Shown: positions 49,791 to 63,632 of the stretch, piece after piece
Position numbering within the stretch: position 1 is the stretch's first letter
Layout of the letters: each line of letters opens with the position of its first letter
DNA from: Epiperipatus broadwayi
Lineage: Eukaryota > Onychophora > Udeonychophora > Euonychophora > Peripatidae
Assembly (NCBI GenBank): GCA_028023455.1
Contig: JAQFVV010006272.1
Span: 5,201,217-5,265,216 of the forward strand
Length of the DNA: 64,000 nt
Reading direction: 5' to 3'
Notes under the pieces: model-generated
What the model was told of the DNA's origin: nothing
Database searches by the model: none
What the model saw: only the letters and a program-made list of their open reading frames with translations
Position numbers and translations under genes: made by a program

Positions 49791-52626
49791 TGTGTAAATT
49801 TTAAAAATCGGATATATTAATCTTTAACTGAGGTTTAAAGTTTATATCTGTGCTAGAGATAATCTCTAGTTTCGAAAATGATTAGTAATAATCATTAGTG
49901 TATTTATCTGAATTGGATGGCGCCAAAGTTGTGAGTGGAGGGAGTTTGACAATGGTTAATGAAAATGTAACAATCTCCCGATTTCTAGAATAATAATGGC
50001 CATACTCAATTATAATGTTGATAGTTGTGAATTTTGATTTTGTATAGTGGTATCTTAACGTGTATCAACAATTAAATAAAACGTTGATTACGAAAATATT
50101 ATTCAAATTTTGAAAATATTATTATTATGTAATAATTTAACAACGTTTTTTAGTTAACAACACATTCTTAAAACTGAGCAATAAATAATTCAAAAGTAAA
50201 CGTATTTAATTATTGCTCCACCCCCGTCTCTAATATAATTTATTCTATTCTTTCCCATTTAGAGCTAAGTCATAAACTTTAATCAATTCAAACTTTAAAA
50301 GTCTTTTCCATCATTAAGATATAACTTTTAACATTTTAAACTGTTAAAATGCAAAATGTGTTATTTAATTGATTAATATTCAATATTCGTTAATAAAAAT
50401 ATATGAATTTTATTTATTTATGTAGGAATGTTTAGATATAAAATTGACCCAACTTTTAAAACAAAAGAAAATGAAAGGAAAGATATATTTACAATCTTTG
50501 ACCTACTTTATTACTTTCTAAAGTGTAAGTTTTAACAGATTTTAGTTGCAACAGATGAAAGATTATCTATTGTATCAAGCTTGGGAAATCTTAAAAATTT
50601 TGAAGATATTAATAATTTGAAGAGTTATTTTAAAGATTAATACTTCTCTGAAAGGTATAAAATAGTGACATTAATTAATAGTTTATTTCTTTAACAAGTG
50701 ACAGAAGAGAGTTACAAACGAAGTTTAATATGAATATTTAATGTTTCTGTTTAAAGCAATTCGTAAATCGTTTTCAACAAAGGTCAACCTTTAAGCAGCT
50801 GAGGATTTATTATTATACAGACATTTAAAAAAATTCTAAATCTAGGTCTAATAAAAAAAAAAAGTGGCCAAGGACTATTGAGATTAGCGAAAAAACGTCT
50901 AATGGTGACTGTGGTCGATTGTCATTATTTTTCAGCCGATTCCTTCGCAAAATTACAACTAAGTTAATTTTATGAGTTTGTATTCAATAGAATAAAAATT
51001 AATGTAATATAGTATGTAAATCTTACGTCACATGAATATAAATGAATGTGTTTTATCAATAAATGGATGTATCCTTATGTATACAGATAACCCTCATTAT
51101 GTCAGAACTCATGATAATGATGTGTTTTTGTTGATGGCAAAACATTATTGTTATAAAATATTTTCATTTTTAAAGTTTATATAATATAAATAATTTTTCT
51201 CATTTTAAAACGTACAGAACTCATCACCAATAAACAGATTTTGTTTAAAATATTTTTTATCATTTTAAAATTATAAGTTTTTAAAATCATTCTTTAATTA
51301 TGTGAAATATTGATCTTTTGTTATAAAAATTAATAAAGATAGATTACTTTAACACTTTATATTATTATTAATTTTTTAATAAACCTGGAAAGAGCTTTAT
51401 TTTTTTGATGTATCTCCAAATTTGAAATCCTAGAACAAATAGAAAAATACCACTGATGAAGATCAAATATATCATTTGGTCATGACACTCTGTTACCTAG
51501 AAATCCCAATCTGCCTTGAAAATGAAAAAAAAAATCTAAGTAGAATACTTATATCTCTTGTATATATGACATCTTTCCCATATCTAATTAGTTCATTATA
51601 ATTTGAGTTGAGTAAACAATATTTGATTTGACATATTCATTTTTATGACTTATATTGAGATTATATAAAAATGTTATGTTAAGGGGAAACAATTTTTGTC
51701 TCCATAACATAAATGCTTCAATTTTTAAAAATGAGTGCCTTTATTTTAGCAAGTAGTTTTGCTTTTTTTTTTACTAATTAAAAAAAAAAGATTTAATGTA
51801 CAGCTTAACTGTTAACCATTTGCTTGACTTATGCTGCAATCAACATGAGGTTCAATATAAAAAACACACACATGCCTACAGATATGTGTAAATATCTCAG
51901 AAACCATTGCAATGGTATTATTTAGCCATCATTTCCCCTTAATTCAAACTCATCCCAGTACACATATATAAGCTTCTAATAACTTATTTTATATGTAATA
52001 GTGTATATATATGTGTATTTGTATAGGTGCACACTTCCAATAATCATAATATTTGTGTGCATATAATGCATACACTTATAAATTTAAGATTTAATAAAAT
52101 GATATAATTTAAATTAAGTTATGTGAACATTGTTATATATTTATGATTACCTACACATATATGCGAAAGAAGCTGTAATGCAATAGGTTTAAAAGCATTA
52201 AAACTCTTTGAAATTAATTTAAATTTGCATTATTCTTAGTTAAAAACCATTTATTTAAAGGCATTCGTATATAAATTTCAATTCCTGTGGTGGTCTCACA
52301 TACATATATACTAGAATGTTTACAGACTTAAACTCTTTTAAAAAAGGGTTATCTGTTTTTATAAAAAGTTGTAACTCTGAGAAAACCATCTGCAAGTAAT
52401 TAATCAAACTAGGAATCAAAATTTTAATGTCTTTTAAAAACAAAAACTAAGAACAAGGAGAGACTTGTTTGACCATTATTGTTTTTGCCAAGAAATGACC
52501 AAAGGTATCATTTTTATGCATTTTAAATTACTGAGAAAAATTTTGTAAAAGTTTTAAACATGACATTCAAATTACTGATTTTCTTGGTATAAATAACTAT
52601 AAATTTTCAGTAAGGAGGTTCATTTG
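49791..52626. other. AT-rich DNA without recognised features
   Basis: Only short frames and simple sequence. No element ends or exons were recognised. Confidence 0.45.
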
Positions 52627-52872
52627 TTAACTTTTTCTACCATGAGAACCTTTGGGTAAAGCAACCACTGCTCCTCCTTTGGTGGAGAATGGTCCATGCT
52701 CAAGGTGAAGTTCAAGACCCACAGCCTGTCCAGCATACATCAGAAATGGATCCGCCCAGCTGAGAATGATGGTGATCAGCTGCAGAAGCCTCAACAATGA
52801 AGATGCAATAACAATTTTTTCTGCAGAGCTCTTTAAAATAACTAAGAAATTTATAATTGAATCTCTAAAACT
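52627..52872 (-). other. isolated GC-rich patch with an open frame (unknown)
   Basis: About 150 bases (52640-52800) are far richer in GC than anything nearby. The minus frame is open for 81 codons from after a TAG at 52875-52873 to TAA at 52629-52627. It includes SWADPFLMYAGQAVGLELHL and GGAVVALPKGSHGRKS, with its only Met at 52740. The plus strand is also open from 52660 to 52800 (GGEWSMLKVKFKTH and IHQKWIRPAENDG), so the coding strand is ambiguous. It could be a terminal exon, an exapted repeat or a fragment of a mobile element. I know no match. Confidence 0.35.
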
Positions 52873-52879
52873 CTAAGCT

Positions 52880-55800
52880 TAGCTAATATTAATCATGCAT
52901 AAACTTCTAAATTGTGATGTTTTAATAAATTAAAAACTGATTTAATCTGTAAATTACAATTTAAAATTATGCTAAAATTAATAGCTGTAAACTTGCCTAT
53001 TTCTTTCTAAAACTCTAAATGCTTGTAAATAATAATTTATTCAGTTATTATTCTGTCACTTGCTAATCTGCGGTCATGCCTTCCTTATTTGTTTATTTAT
53101 AATTTATGCTATGCTCACTTCAGAACAGAGATAGATTTTATGAATAAAGTTTGAGGGGGAGAGATGATTAGAGGCTCTCTCCAAATTAAGTAATTTTGCT
53201 CTTTCACACACACACAAAAATCTCCGCTCTGAAAACCTAAATATATTCGTTAAGCTATTATATTTAGCTTATTATTATTATTGTCATTAAAATTAGGTTT
53301 ACAAGTTAATAAATTAGTTAATAAATGCATGAATGAGTTATGAAATATATTATATGTATTACTTAAGTCCCAGATATGCTTTAGCACTCTTTTAGTTATA
53401 TTATAAACTATGCAGATTGTCTAATAAAATTAGATTACTTTTAAGTATTCCTTTTAGCATATTTTAAGAATGCTAATTACAAACTGGTGTATAGTAGTTT
53501 CGCGGAACGAAACTATAGAATTTTGCATACATTAAGTAATTAAATAATATTATATTTAGCATGGTGAATGTCTTTAGGAAGCACCTGCATGCATTTATGC
53601 CTTTCTGTATGTTTGTTATATGAATGGGCTTCTGGTTTTAATGGCCATCCCATCTCCTTAGTTTGAACAGCTCTTCTTTAGAACTGGAACCCGAGAGTCC
53701 ATATTGTTTTTATAAACTGCTCCGATCACCAAACTACATGTTCAATTTATTCACAGCGAGTCCTATAGTCCACGGGAACTGAGTACTTGGTACTGAATCC
53801 CTTGAGTAACTACATATTTGAGATGCACACCTCTCTAGTAATATATATAATGCCGTAGTATCTGAAGTCATACTACAAAGCTTTAGTTCATCCTCCACAA
53901 TGTTATATAATATTTCAGCATTGATCCGAATATGTAATCTGATTTGTACGTAGATGATCTGCATAGAGCTTACTGCAGCTTGTTTAAGTGTTATTAAATG
54001 ACTTTTATTAAATATTATGGTGATAAATCATCATTCTTGCACCGACTTAACCATCACAAGCCTCATAAGTCAGGTTTAGTAAAATTAAAGCACGATTAGA
54101 TCATAGATTCTAAAAATTGTAATAAACTCTTTTAAAATATAGTGCCTCTGATGAGATACTGTGTTCAAACTTGCTCATCATTGTTTACACCTGTGTGTGT
54201 CATTCAATGCACTCCTGTTTATTTAATTTATATTTATTAATTAAAATATATTAAATTATAGTAACTGTGTTGCATATAATTCGTAATCCATCCCTAAATC
54301 TTAATTTTCTTAATATTATTGTTACCTATTAATATATGCATTATCTAGCAGCCATAGATGTGTGTGTTTATTTAAAGTATACAGTAATTTAGTTACTATT
54401 CCCTGAATCTCTTGCTCCACACTTTGCTACTGCCGACATGTGAGCTAAGATTTCTGAGTGTAGTCTTATATATGTCAGTCAGAGGGTAGTAAGTCATGGA
54501 TTGTTGGTGGAGATGCTGAGGTGTGATCTGATTCGAGGTCTCAAACCCTCATCTAGATCAGCCTTAGTATAATTTGCCAGGACTCTGGATTTTGTTGCAT
54601 GAATGTACAAATATGACCATTACACCATTAATTATTAGTTAAAGCTTGGAAGATTTTATTCTTAGACAATTTCACCCATGCTGAATTTTTATACCACAAT
54701 TCATATGTTGTGCAAGACCCAAGCCATGAGAGGAAATATATAATGAAAAGAATAAAAATAGGCCTTGTGTAACCCAATTAATTAAAAGTAAAAATATATA
54801 TATAAAGGCATGGGAAGCTTTGTTGCACTTGAATCAATGCAGAATCAATAAAGATCACTAATTTCATGTATTAAATAAACACTGGTTAAAACAGATAAAA
54901 TATAAATGAGCATGGTCAGAAACTTAGCTGAACCCAATCCTTACTAGAAATAAATAGAAAGCCAAATAAATAAATTAACCATTCTGTGGTATTTATAAAG
55001 GGATCATTTATATACACGCACACACACAAATCAATAATTACTTTAATCATTTAACACATATCTATAATTATTATACACATATTCACATACATCAAGGAAA
55101 AAAATGAATAGGTCAAGTTCTGAGACATTAATTAAAACCTATATTAAAAAAAGTAATTTAGAGTTTCTTTCTTACAAGAACATTTTTTATTTTTGCTCAG
55201 AAAACAGTGATAAAATTGAAAGGGATAAAAAAATCTATTCTAAGATTTTTTTTAATAACTCTGTTATTTTTTAAGAGTAAGAAGAAAAAAACCCAATTAA
55301 TTCTAGAAAACTATAGCATTTTCAATTGCCAAAGACATTAAAGGATTGAAACTGGAATATTTATAATCTACAACAGGCTAAAATCAATAAGATAAAAATT
55401 AATAAAATTGAAATATAAAACAAGTTATACCTTTAGGAAATGTATGAGTATCAAATACAAATTAATAAAACAAAATTTACATATATCCTGATATTATTGG
55501 CTTACCAATATACATATATAGAGTTCATATAAAGATTTTATCATTATTCCATAGTGACATTACTTTCTGTACAGATTATATTCCAAGGAGTACATACTCT
55601 TGGCAAATTGATATACTTTTAAGGAATCTTCTTTTTGTTTCTTGGTTGTTGAGAAGTGCTATGATGAGAACTATAAGGTTGGCAGTTGATTGATTTTGGA
55701 GGTTAGGCAAATTTAGCAAATGCTGACTAGAGTATTTTTTTTTTTTCTGGAGAGAAGTTCAGTTCTTTGGATGCCTTAGCCCACATGACTTCTGATATGG

Positions 55801-58517
55801 CAACTGGGGTGAATTCTAAGTTCCTTTTCTAGTTAGAATAATGCAGAGTCTAATGAAGTCAGCAAGATATAATGGAATAGAATAATTAATATTTTTATTT
55901 GGTCTTTTCTATAGACACATCATTCATTGTTTGTCCCACTTAAGCATTTAAAGAATCTCCTCAATCAGCAAATAGTGATTAAAATTTCTAATCAAATAAA
56001 CCAGCAAATTTACATTAATTAAATTATGAATTACGGTAATTGCATTAATTAAAGGATTTTCCGGACAGCAATGCTTAATGGAAACAAAACAATATTTTTT
56101 TAAAACTCTTAATTGACGAAAGGAATTAGAGTTGATAAAAGATAAAAATTTACAGCTTCAGCATTGTTTCTGAACATTATAAAACATTTTTTTAACAGAA
56201 AGATAATAAAATTTGGTTACAAAGGAGTTCATTTTTTAAAAAATAAAAATTGTTGCATTAAAATAGACAGTTAAATTTAAAATCTTTTTACTATTAGTGT
56301 GTGTGCATATATACACAATACAGCATTCACTATACTCAAATAAAGGAAATCATAACTTGAATTAAAATTGATTGCTTAACCAACAGACATACGAATCAAA
56401 TTTGAGATCAGCTAAGCATCTCAATATATAATAGACAATTAATTTATACTTTAGTGTGATGTATTTTTATACAATACATTTCCTTCCAAAATAACCAATT
56501 TATCAATTAGTTATGTCAGTATGGCTTCAGTACCTCTAAAAGAACAATTAAATGAAGTACACTAACTATATTGGAACATAATAAGAGTAGTCTTTTGTCC
56601 CAAGTCATGATAAATTCAGAGGAATTATTATATTTCAATTTTACACACATATATTTTCTTGTCTGATTTACTACTCTTATATCAGATACAATATTAAACT
56701 AAAAGCAATTCTGATTTTGGTTTATCATATCCCCAGACAAATGTCTATTATGATTTCTAGATAATTTCAGTTTGAATTACCACTTTTATTTTCTTGGAAT
56801 GTGGTTACATCATAACTGAAATTTTATTTAGATTAAATAGAAAGTCCATTATATTTCAATGAAAATCTTTATTATGTGTGTGCATACATGTGTAATTAAA
56901 ATGAGATCCTTTGATTCCTCTTTGAGATCCTAATGAAACTGAGCAAGGGAAAATCTAATGTCTATTCCACAAATTTTTATTATTACAACTGTTATTATTA
57001 TATGATTAATCATATAGTAAATAAAAATCAATAAGCTTCTCATCAACACACTAGCTAGTGAGGTGAGTTTTTTGTTTTTTTCATTCTACAAATTAAAAAT
57101 GAAAAAACACCATAGATTTTTTTTTTACTCACCTGATAATTCTTAACTGAAAATCTGTTGAATTTTTTTAAAGGCAGGAGAAATGTGGGGTGAATGTTAT
57201 TATTTTTTTGGGAGATTTTTATTAGATAGTTACAATCATGAAAAACAAAATAAATTACAATTCTTATTCTTAGGAAGCAGTAAAGTCATCAGCCAATGCA
57301 GTAATTTGTGATTGAAGGTAAAAATTGCTAAGAATCACCAGATTGGAGATTTAAGTTGCTATTTGATGATTACTTTTCATTTTGCAATTACTTAAAATGA
57401 AGAAAACTACAAGAATTAAAAGAAAAGCTGTCTAATATTAAATGAGATATTGTTTTACTTTGTAAAGTTAAAAAAAAATAATAATCTGAAGACAATTTGA
57501 AAAATGGGCAGATAATGGGCTATAAAGGTACAAATATTGAAAGCACAAGTAAAATGAGATTCATTATAAATAAAAAAGTGGAAAAACAATATTGTGGAGA
57601 TTTATGTTCTATCAAATAGAGTAGTAAGATTATTCAACTTAATGGAAGATATCAAATGCAGATGAATCAAGTTTACACTCAATAAGTTCTCATTGTGACA
57701 AAGCAATAGTGATTTTTACATAAATGTACAAAATGCTTTTGATTATATAAAACATTTTAAAATTAATTGAAAAGTGATCAAAAGATGAAAATGCTGTAAA
57801 GTTATAAAGACAGAAATAAGAGAATACATAGATGTAATTGGCAAAAAAAATTGTATATTAAAATTCTTTGAAAAAAATATTAAATGGGAATGGATATAGA
57901 AATATTCAAGATGGTAATCTTCATAATAGATTCAAAATAGGGAATGGTCATCAATTAGTGACATATAAGATATCTTAATGCAGAACTAGAGATGAAAACT
58001 ATTTAAAAAGTTAGTAATAACAGTTTAATCTTCAGAAACACTCCAATAAATTTAAATTAAAAGTTACATTTTGAAATATTAACACACTTTAAAGACAGTT
58101 CAAATTTAACTGAGATCAATAAAAAGATGCTAAGAACAGAAAAAAAAGCTGCTATGAAAAATAAGGAAGTCTTTAAAATTTTGAGACTAAGCATGAACAG
58201 AAAGAATATGAAAATATTTAAAAGTAATCCATTAAAAAGAATCAAATATTTGTAGTTCTGTAAAATATGAAGAAAATAAAACTGAGAATTGTCAAGGAAT
58301 ACCATAGAAGAAAATAAAAGTTTCAAATATATAAAACTAACATCCTGGCATTGAAAAAAGTTATTTCAGCAATAAAAATAAAAGCAATACCAAAACAAAA
58401 ATGAGGATGGAAGAGTTCTATAAAGAATTGCAAAATAATAAATAACAAGAAAAATAAATAAATAGCAAGAAAACAACAATTATGATATCTTCCTAAATTG
58501 TCAAGCATTTTAAATAA
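52880..58517. other. AT-rich DNA with a few unassigned GC-richer patches
   Basis: 53640-53960 (with a 76-codon minus frame) and 54470-54620 are GC-richer and unrecognised. The latter, minus, has TGGTGTAATGG and GGTTTGAGACC, loosely like pol III boxes but about 69 bases apart. A strong donor-like GTGAGTAA (minus, near 57130) follows PLKKFNRFSVKNYQ in frame, which faintly recalls the kinase linker but is unproven. Confidence 0.35.
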
Positions 58518-59560
58518 AGAAAGAAAAATCTCCAGAAAATGATGGAATTAGTCTTCTACCAGTTTTACACAAAATCTTTACTAACATAATTGCACTGTAT
58601 CTATAGCAAACATTGCATTCTAACCAACTAAAAGAGCAAGCTGGATTTAAATGTATCACATTCAAGTGTTGAGAAAAGTTTTAGAAAGGACCAATGAATG
58701 TGATTTTTTAAAAATCAAAACACAATAACAATGATTAGATTAAATGGTGATATTAAAAGGACTAAGCAGGGGTGTGGTGAACTCAGGGAATGCAACTATA
58801 TAGAGACATCGGTAATCTAGATTTTGCTGATGTGATTGCTTTTACAAATAATGCTTCGGAGCTTCTGGAAATGTTGTGATGAGTTATAGATGAAAGTAAA
58901 ATTAAAATAGCATTAAAAATAAACTCTAAAAAGATTAAAGTTATGTTCAATTAATTTTTTAAAAAGAAAACAAAGATTGATAATCTTGAATTAGAAGAAA
59001 TTAACAACTACAAATATCTCAGACAATTATTAATATAGATAAACACAATCAAATATAATTAATCATAGAATTAATATTGGATAGAGTGATATATGTTAGT
59101 ATGAAATTAATATTAAAAAGAAATACGCCTGTGCATTGGCAAAGAGAAATTTTTTAATAAAGTGTTTTATTTCTTTTTACTTATGGATCTGAGAATTAGA
59201 CACATAATAGAAAAGCAATATAAAAATTTTACACCATTCAATGAAGTATGAAAGAGATGTATGTTGAGAATAACAAGAAGAGATCTAGACTGAAAAACCG
59301 GTATGTAAAACTAGCATATCATTGACATTATTGAAAGAATTAAAATGCTGAAATGGAGCTGGATTGAACTTGTTGTTAGAAGAGTTAATAATAGATAGTG
59401 ATAGACAGTTGAAGTCTTAGGAAAATGTCACATATAAGATGAATGGATGAAAAAGGAAGTTCTGTTGTATTGTAGAGAAGAGAAGCTATGAATCAGAGAA
59501 ATGGAATTAAACTTAGATGTTTATCCTGTAGTGAATCATTAATGGTTGAAAATGATTTAA
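58518..59560 (+). pseudogene. RTE-type LINE reverse-transcriptase relic, second copy
   Basis: Starts with KSPENDGISLLPVLHKIFTN (58525 region, frame interrupted) and QLKEQAGF, the RTE early RT motifs. It goes on to LDFADVIAFTNNASELLEML (58815-58880), where the second part of the catalytic box is lost. Then come LKINSKKIKVMFN and a thumb/tail remnant ending near 59550. Stops and frameshifts are dense, so this copy is older than the one at 47455. It retains part of the 5' half that the first copy lacks. Confidence 0.75.
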
Positions 59561-61140
59561 ATTGGTCAGAAAAAATATGTTTATTGAGCATCAAAGTATT
59601 TTACATATTTTGTTATTGTGTTGCAATTATTTATAAGTACTGATGCAAAGGATTTTATTGTTTTGTGATGTAACTATGAATTTGAGAAACTACTTTAAGA
59701 AAATAGCATACGTTATAAACTACTCATAGATTGGTTCCGAGTATGAATATTACTTAATTATTCCAATTTAGCTCTTGCTAGAGAATTTAATATAATACAG
59801 TTTTAGCATATTGAACAAAGCGCAAAAAGATTTAACCCTTTTTAGTGCACAAAACAATTATTTAAATGTTCATTAACACACGCACAAAAAAAAAAAAACC
59901 GCCCTTTTATTTGATTACAAAAATTCATTTTAAAATAGTAGGTTCTGTTACCATCTTATTTTATAGTTTTAAAATACTTACCTGGATGAAAAAATAATTC
60001 TTACTCCAAAACACCAAACAAATCAAAGCGTGAACTTATGCTAATACCACATATTTTTCAAAAGAAACCATTTCAATATATATTGAGAACAGGTATCGCT
60101 ATTTTTTCTCTCTAGATAATAAAAAATTTACAGTTGACTATTCAAGACCAAATCCTGCCAGTAAAACCTGACAAGCGGCACACTTTTTTTGACCAATCAT
60201 TAAATAGCTTAACATAAATTAATATTCTTTATACTTATTAAAAAATTATATACGATCACATGGAAAAAAAAATGGTAAAAAAAAAAAGAAGTCAAATACA
60301 AATATTTTGTATTGTAACAACAATAAAAAAAAAAAAAACAACAATAAAAAAATATAAATGCTTTATGTAATTGGAATTATTAATGTTTATAATATGCAAT
60401 GTTAATTTCATATATTATTTACACCTGTTTATTAAACTGGTTTTTCAAAACATAAAGGAATGCATATTTAAATTTTAATTGCTATATTATTTAATCTTCT
60501 TAACCTTTAGGGATAGGATGGTCAAACGATAAATTTAGACTTTTCCTTTTCCCGGTAAATTTTCATTATTAAAAACTCCTTCCCCATTTGAAGGTAACTT
60601 ATAAGCTTTAATGAAAATTGATGAGACATTGCGTAAGTATCTCTAACTTGTATAAACTTTGCTCATTCTTTTAGATGTTATTTTCCTTATTTTAAAACTC
60701 CATGCAATTAATAATTTATCCACATACAGCAAGTCTAAATATATAATTAATCATTTTTGTTTTAGAGTGATTTGTATGCAAAAATAGTTTTACTTTCAAA
60801 AATCAAACTTTATTTACACATTAGAGTGGATACAAATGCAGTACAATTAAAACCCTCTACACTCCAAAAATAAATAAACGTTCAATACTCTCATCCTTTC
60901 ACATAAAGCATATTCGCAGTCAAAATTGTTATGCATTTTTTCTCCTTTTTTTCTTGAAATCCAAAGCTCCTGTTTCTGTACTTGCATCAAATAACAATAA
61001 ATTCTCCCTAGTGTTTATTATACTTTTCATATTCATGTATTTTTTATTCTTATATAACTCATTTTACTTCATATTCAGTAACTCTACTTATTTTGTTTTA
61101 ATATTTAAATTCAAGTACTGTATAGTATATTTATTTAAGC
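59561..61140. other. AT-rich DNA without recognised features
   Basis: Poly-A runs and simple sequence. The 97-codon ORF at 60954-61247 runs into the foldback element and is hydrophobic low-complexity, so it is not supported. Confidence 0.45.
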
Positions 61141-61149
61141 TAGATATAA

Positions 61150-61690
61150 TTAGAGAAGATTTGAATCCAGCCTTTCAAACTGTCTTCAGTCACGTACTCC
61201 ATCTTATACAACCGATACACATGACCACACACATGCGAAAAATATAAATGATTTCCAATATTTGTATTTCATGCTAAACCAACACTCATCATCTCCCATT
61301 CATATATATATAATCAGTTTATATTAAGATAGCAAATATTTAAACTTTAAAGGACAGGCTTCAATCTTCACCACTCTCCAACTTTTCAGATATCTAAACA
61401 AGGGCTTTGTACATGCTATTATTAGATTTTCAATGATATGGATAGCTGAAGAGTTGGTGAGTGGAAAAGATTGAAGCCTGTCCATTAAGGTTTGAAGATT
61501 TGCTATCTTAACATAAACCGAGCACTGATTATATATGTGTGGGAGATGATGATCCGAACCAACTGATAAGTATTGGTTCAGCATGAAATATGTATATTGG
61601 AGATTATTTATCTTTTTCATATATATGTATCGGTTGTATAAAATGGAGTGGGTGACTGAAGAGAGCTTGAAAGTCTTTGTTTTAATTAAA
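61150..61690. repeat. foldback element, copy 2
   Basis: Same family as 48880-49620: GATAGCAAAT near the start of the inner part, GGACAGGCTTCAATC at 61351 against GATTGAAGCCTGTCC at 61470, CCAACTTTTCAG and AACTGATAAG. Outer arms TACAACCGATACACATG (61207) and ATGTATCGGTTGTATA (61625) also pair. The centre is near 61415 and differs from copy 1, so the loop is not conserved. Confidence 0.8.
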
Positions 61691-63000
61691 TTATTTATAC
61701 ACTTTTCTAATCCTTCATATTTATTTATTTATAATATATTCTGTAAACATTTGTTTCATGTCTAATGTAAATATACGAAAATAAATAAGTTTGCTGAGTA
61801 TAAATTTTCTTTTTGGCATCCCGCTCTATAAAATGCAATTAAATACTGTTTTAATTAATTTGTTTTAATTCATATATTATAGCCTTTTACACATTTGAAC
61901 TTCCCTCATTAAAAAAGTTCTCCATCCACTAAATGCCCCCCCCCCCCATCAAAATATCATTGCCATCTAGCGCCCACTGATTGCTCATTGTCATTTTATT
62001 AAAAAAATATTTATTCATTGAATACCACAAACAAATGGTAAACATTATGCAAAAAAAAACATCACATGACTCCATCTTCCAACTATTGTAAGCTTCTAAG
62101 ATCAATAAATACTGTTTATTAATTTCTGGCATTTGTCAATGATAAATGAATCCTAATTCAAAAATCATCACACAATGGTTAAGTTAGAAACTAGTAGACA
62201 ATTTTTACGGGTTCAGACACCTTTTTGAAACAAAGCTAGTCTGACCTTATAAACTTTTCACGCGCACAGGAACATAAATGTATTAAAAAGAAAGAAGGGA
62301 AGAAATAATATATGCAAAAATACCCATACTGGATTTTTTCCTCTAAAAGTAATTGGAAAGTTTGTTTTTCTTATTCTTTCATTCTCATTTATAAACAGTG
62401 ATATATATATATTTGTTACAAGAAAAAGAAAATTTTTTTTTGTTAAAATTTATTTGCAATAATAAATAAAAATTCCTTAATTTATTACAGGTAATCCGAG
62501 ATAGTATTTGTAAAAAAAAAAAGAGAGAGAGAGACACTGGTTAGTATGGAGCTTTCTTGTTTTAATAAAGCTATAACATTGTCATAATTAAGAATATCTG
62601 ATCAATTCAATCAGCAAAAAACTCTATCAACATCCCAGAAAATTAAGCTGCTTAAAACGAGAGCTAACTTGTGAATTATTAATCTGGCTAATATAGAAAA
62701 TGATGTAATAGCTGAAAATCACATTGTGGCAGGGTGACAAAAATCTAATTGATGTGCACTAGCAAATTAAACCTGGAAATATAGTTTCCTACAGATGCCA
62801 ATTTTAAAAGTATCTCATTCCAACATGCAACAACCATTAAGGTCTAGAATTACTATTATCTGTCATCTTTCACATGTCATGATGAATGCATAATTGTCAT
62901 ACCATCACTCTATCAAGAGAACTGTCACAGATTAATTTTTAAATGCATAATGCAGTCATATCATCATCCTATTTAGAGTTATTACTCAAGAAAAGTAAAA
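61691..63000. other. AT-rich DNA without recognised features
   Basis: A poly-C tract at 61935-61948, GA repeats near 62525 and simple AT sequence. No gene was recognised. Confidence 0.45.
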
Positions 63001-63097
63001 AAAAATCAAATCAGATGTCACATGACCTAATTTAATAAACTTGTATTTATAAATGTTATATATAAAGCTTGCAAAACAAGCTTTGTAGAATATCCCC

Positions 63098-63140
63098 AAC
63101 ATCAGACCGGTTTCTGCTACTGGCATCTTCAGTGAGGTGC
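63098..63140 (-). ncRNA. hammerhead ribozyme-type motif (best-conserved copy)
   Basis: The minus strand gives, in order: stem I strand ACCTCA, core CTGAAGA, stem II TGC-CAGTA-GCA, core GAAA, self-complementary stem III CCGG, U-C cleavage dinucleotide, and stem I partner TGATGT (five of six pairs). The CUGANGA core permits any base at position 7. With no loop in stem III, a monomer would be weak, but ACCGGU is palindromic, as in hammerheads that act as dimers. Activity is inferred, not shown. Confidence 0.6.
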
Positions 63141-63587
63141 TAGGATATTCAATCATTAGATTAAAAATACCAAGACAAGCCCAGCGCTTTATCTAATGTA
63201 TAATTATTAAGTAAAAAATCTGAAATCTGAGGATGCCAGTAGAAGAAACCGGTCTGAGGTTGGGAATATTCTACAAAGCTTGTTTTGCGAGTTCTATATA
63301 TAACACTTGTAATTACAAGTTTATTAAATTAGGTCACGAGACATCTGACTTGATTTTTTTGTAATTTTAGTTTTTGCTATAATGGCTTTGGCAATTTTAT
63401 ATTGCTAAAGCTATTAATATATAATGTACTTGAAATTAGTTCAGTCCCATATGGCTATTTAAGTTAGATAACTGGATTGGAAGACATACGGATGTCTGAA
63501 AATTTCAGATTTTTTTATTTAATAGTTATATATTAGATAAAGTGCTGTGCTTGTCCTGGTATTTTTAATCTAATGATTGAATATCCT

Positions 63588-63632
63588 AGCACCTCACTGA
63601 GGATGCCAGTAGCAGAAAACGACCGAGGTTGG
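63588..63632 (+). ncRNA. hammerhead-type motif, decayed copy
   Basis: Stem I ACCTCA pairs with GAGGT. Core CTGAGGA and stem II TGC-CAGTA-GCA are intact, but the next part reads GAAAACGACCGAGG instead of GAAACCGGTCTGAGG, so stem III and the U-C cleavage step are lost. A third copy at 63220-63266 keeps CTGAGGA, GAAACCGGTC and TGAGG but has lost the stem I partner and one stem II base. Confidence 0.5.

Noticed and set aside
54470-54620. tRNA-derived SINE (minus) from TGGTGTAATGG and GGTTTGAGACC
   Set aside because: The boxes are about 69 bases apart, beyond usual spacing, and no second copy or tail was seen.
57115-57190. Upstream exon of the SLK-like kinase ending at GTGAGTAA
   Set aside because: The donor is good and PLKKFNRFSVKNYQ vaguely resembles the linker before the PKK region, but no convincing acceptor was found and the match is short. 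Kept only as a lead.
58057-58508. Phe/Leu-rich minus ORFs as membrane proteins
   Set aside because: The hydrophobic content follows from A-rich plus-strand sequence. There is no start context, family motif or codon signal.
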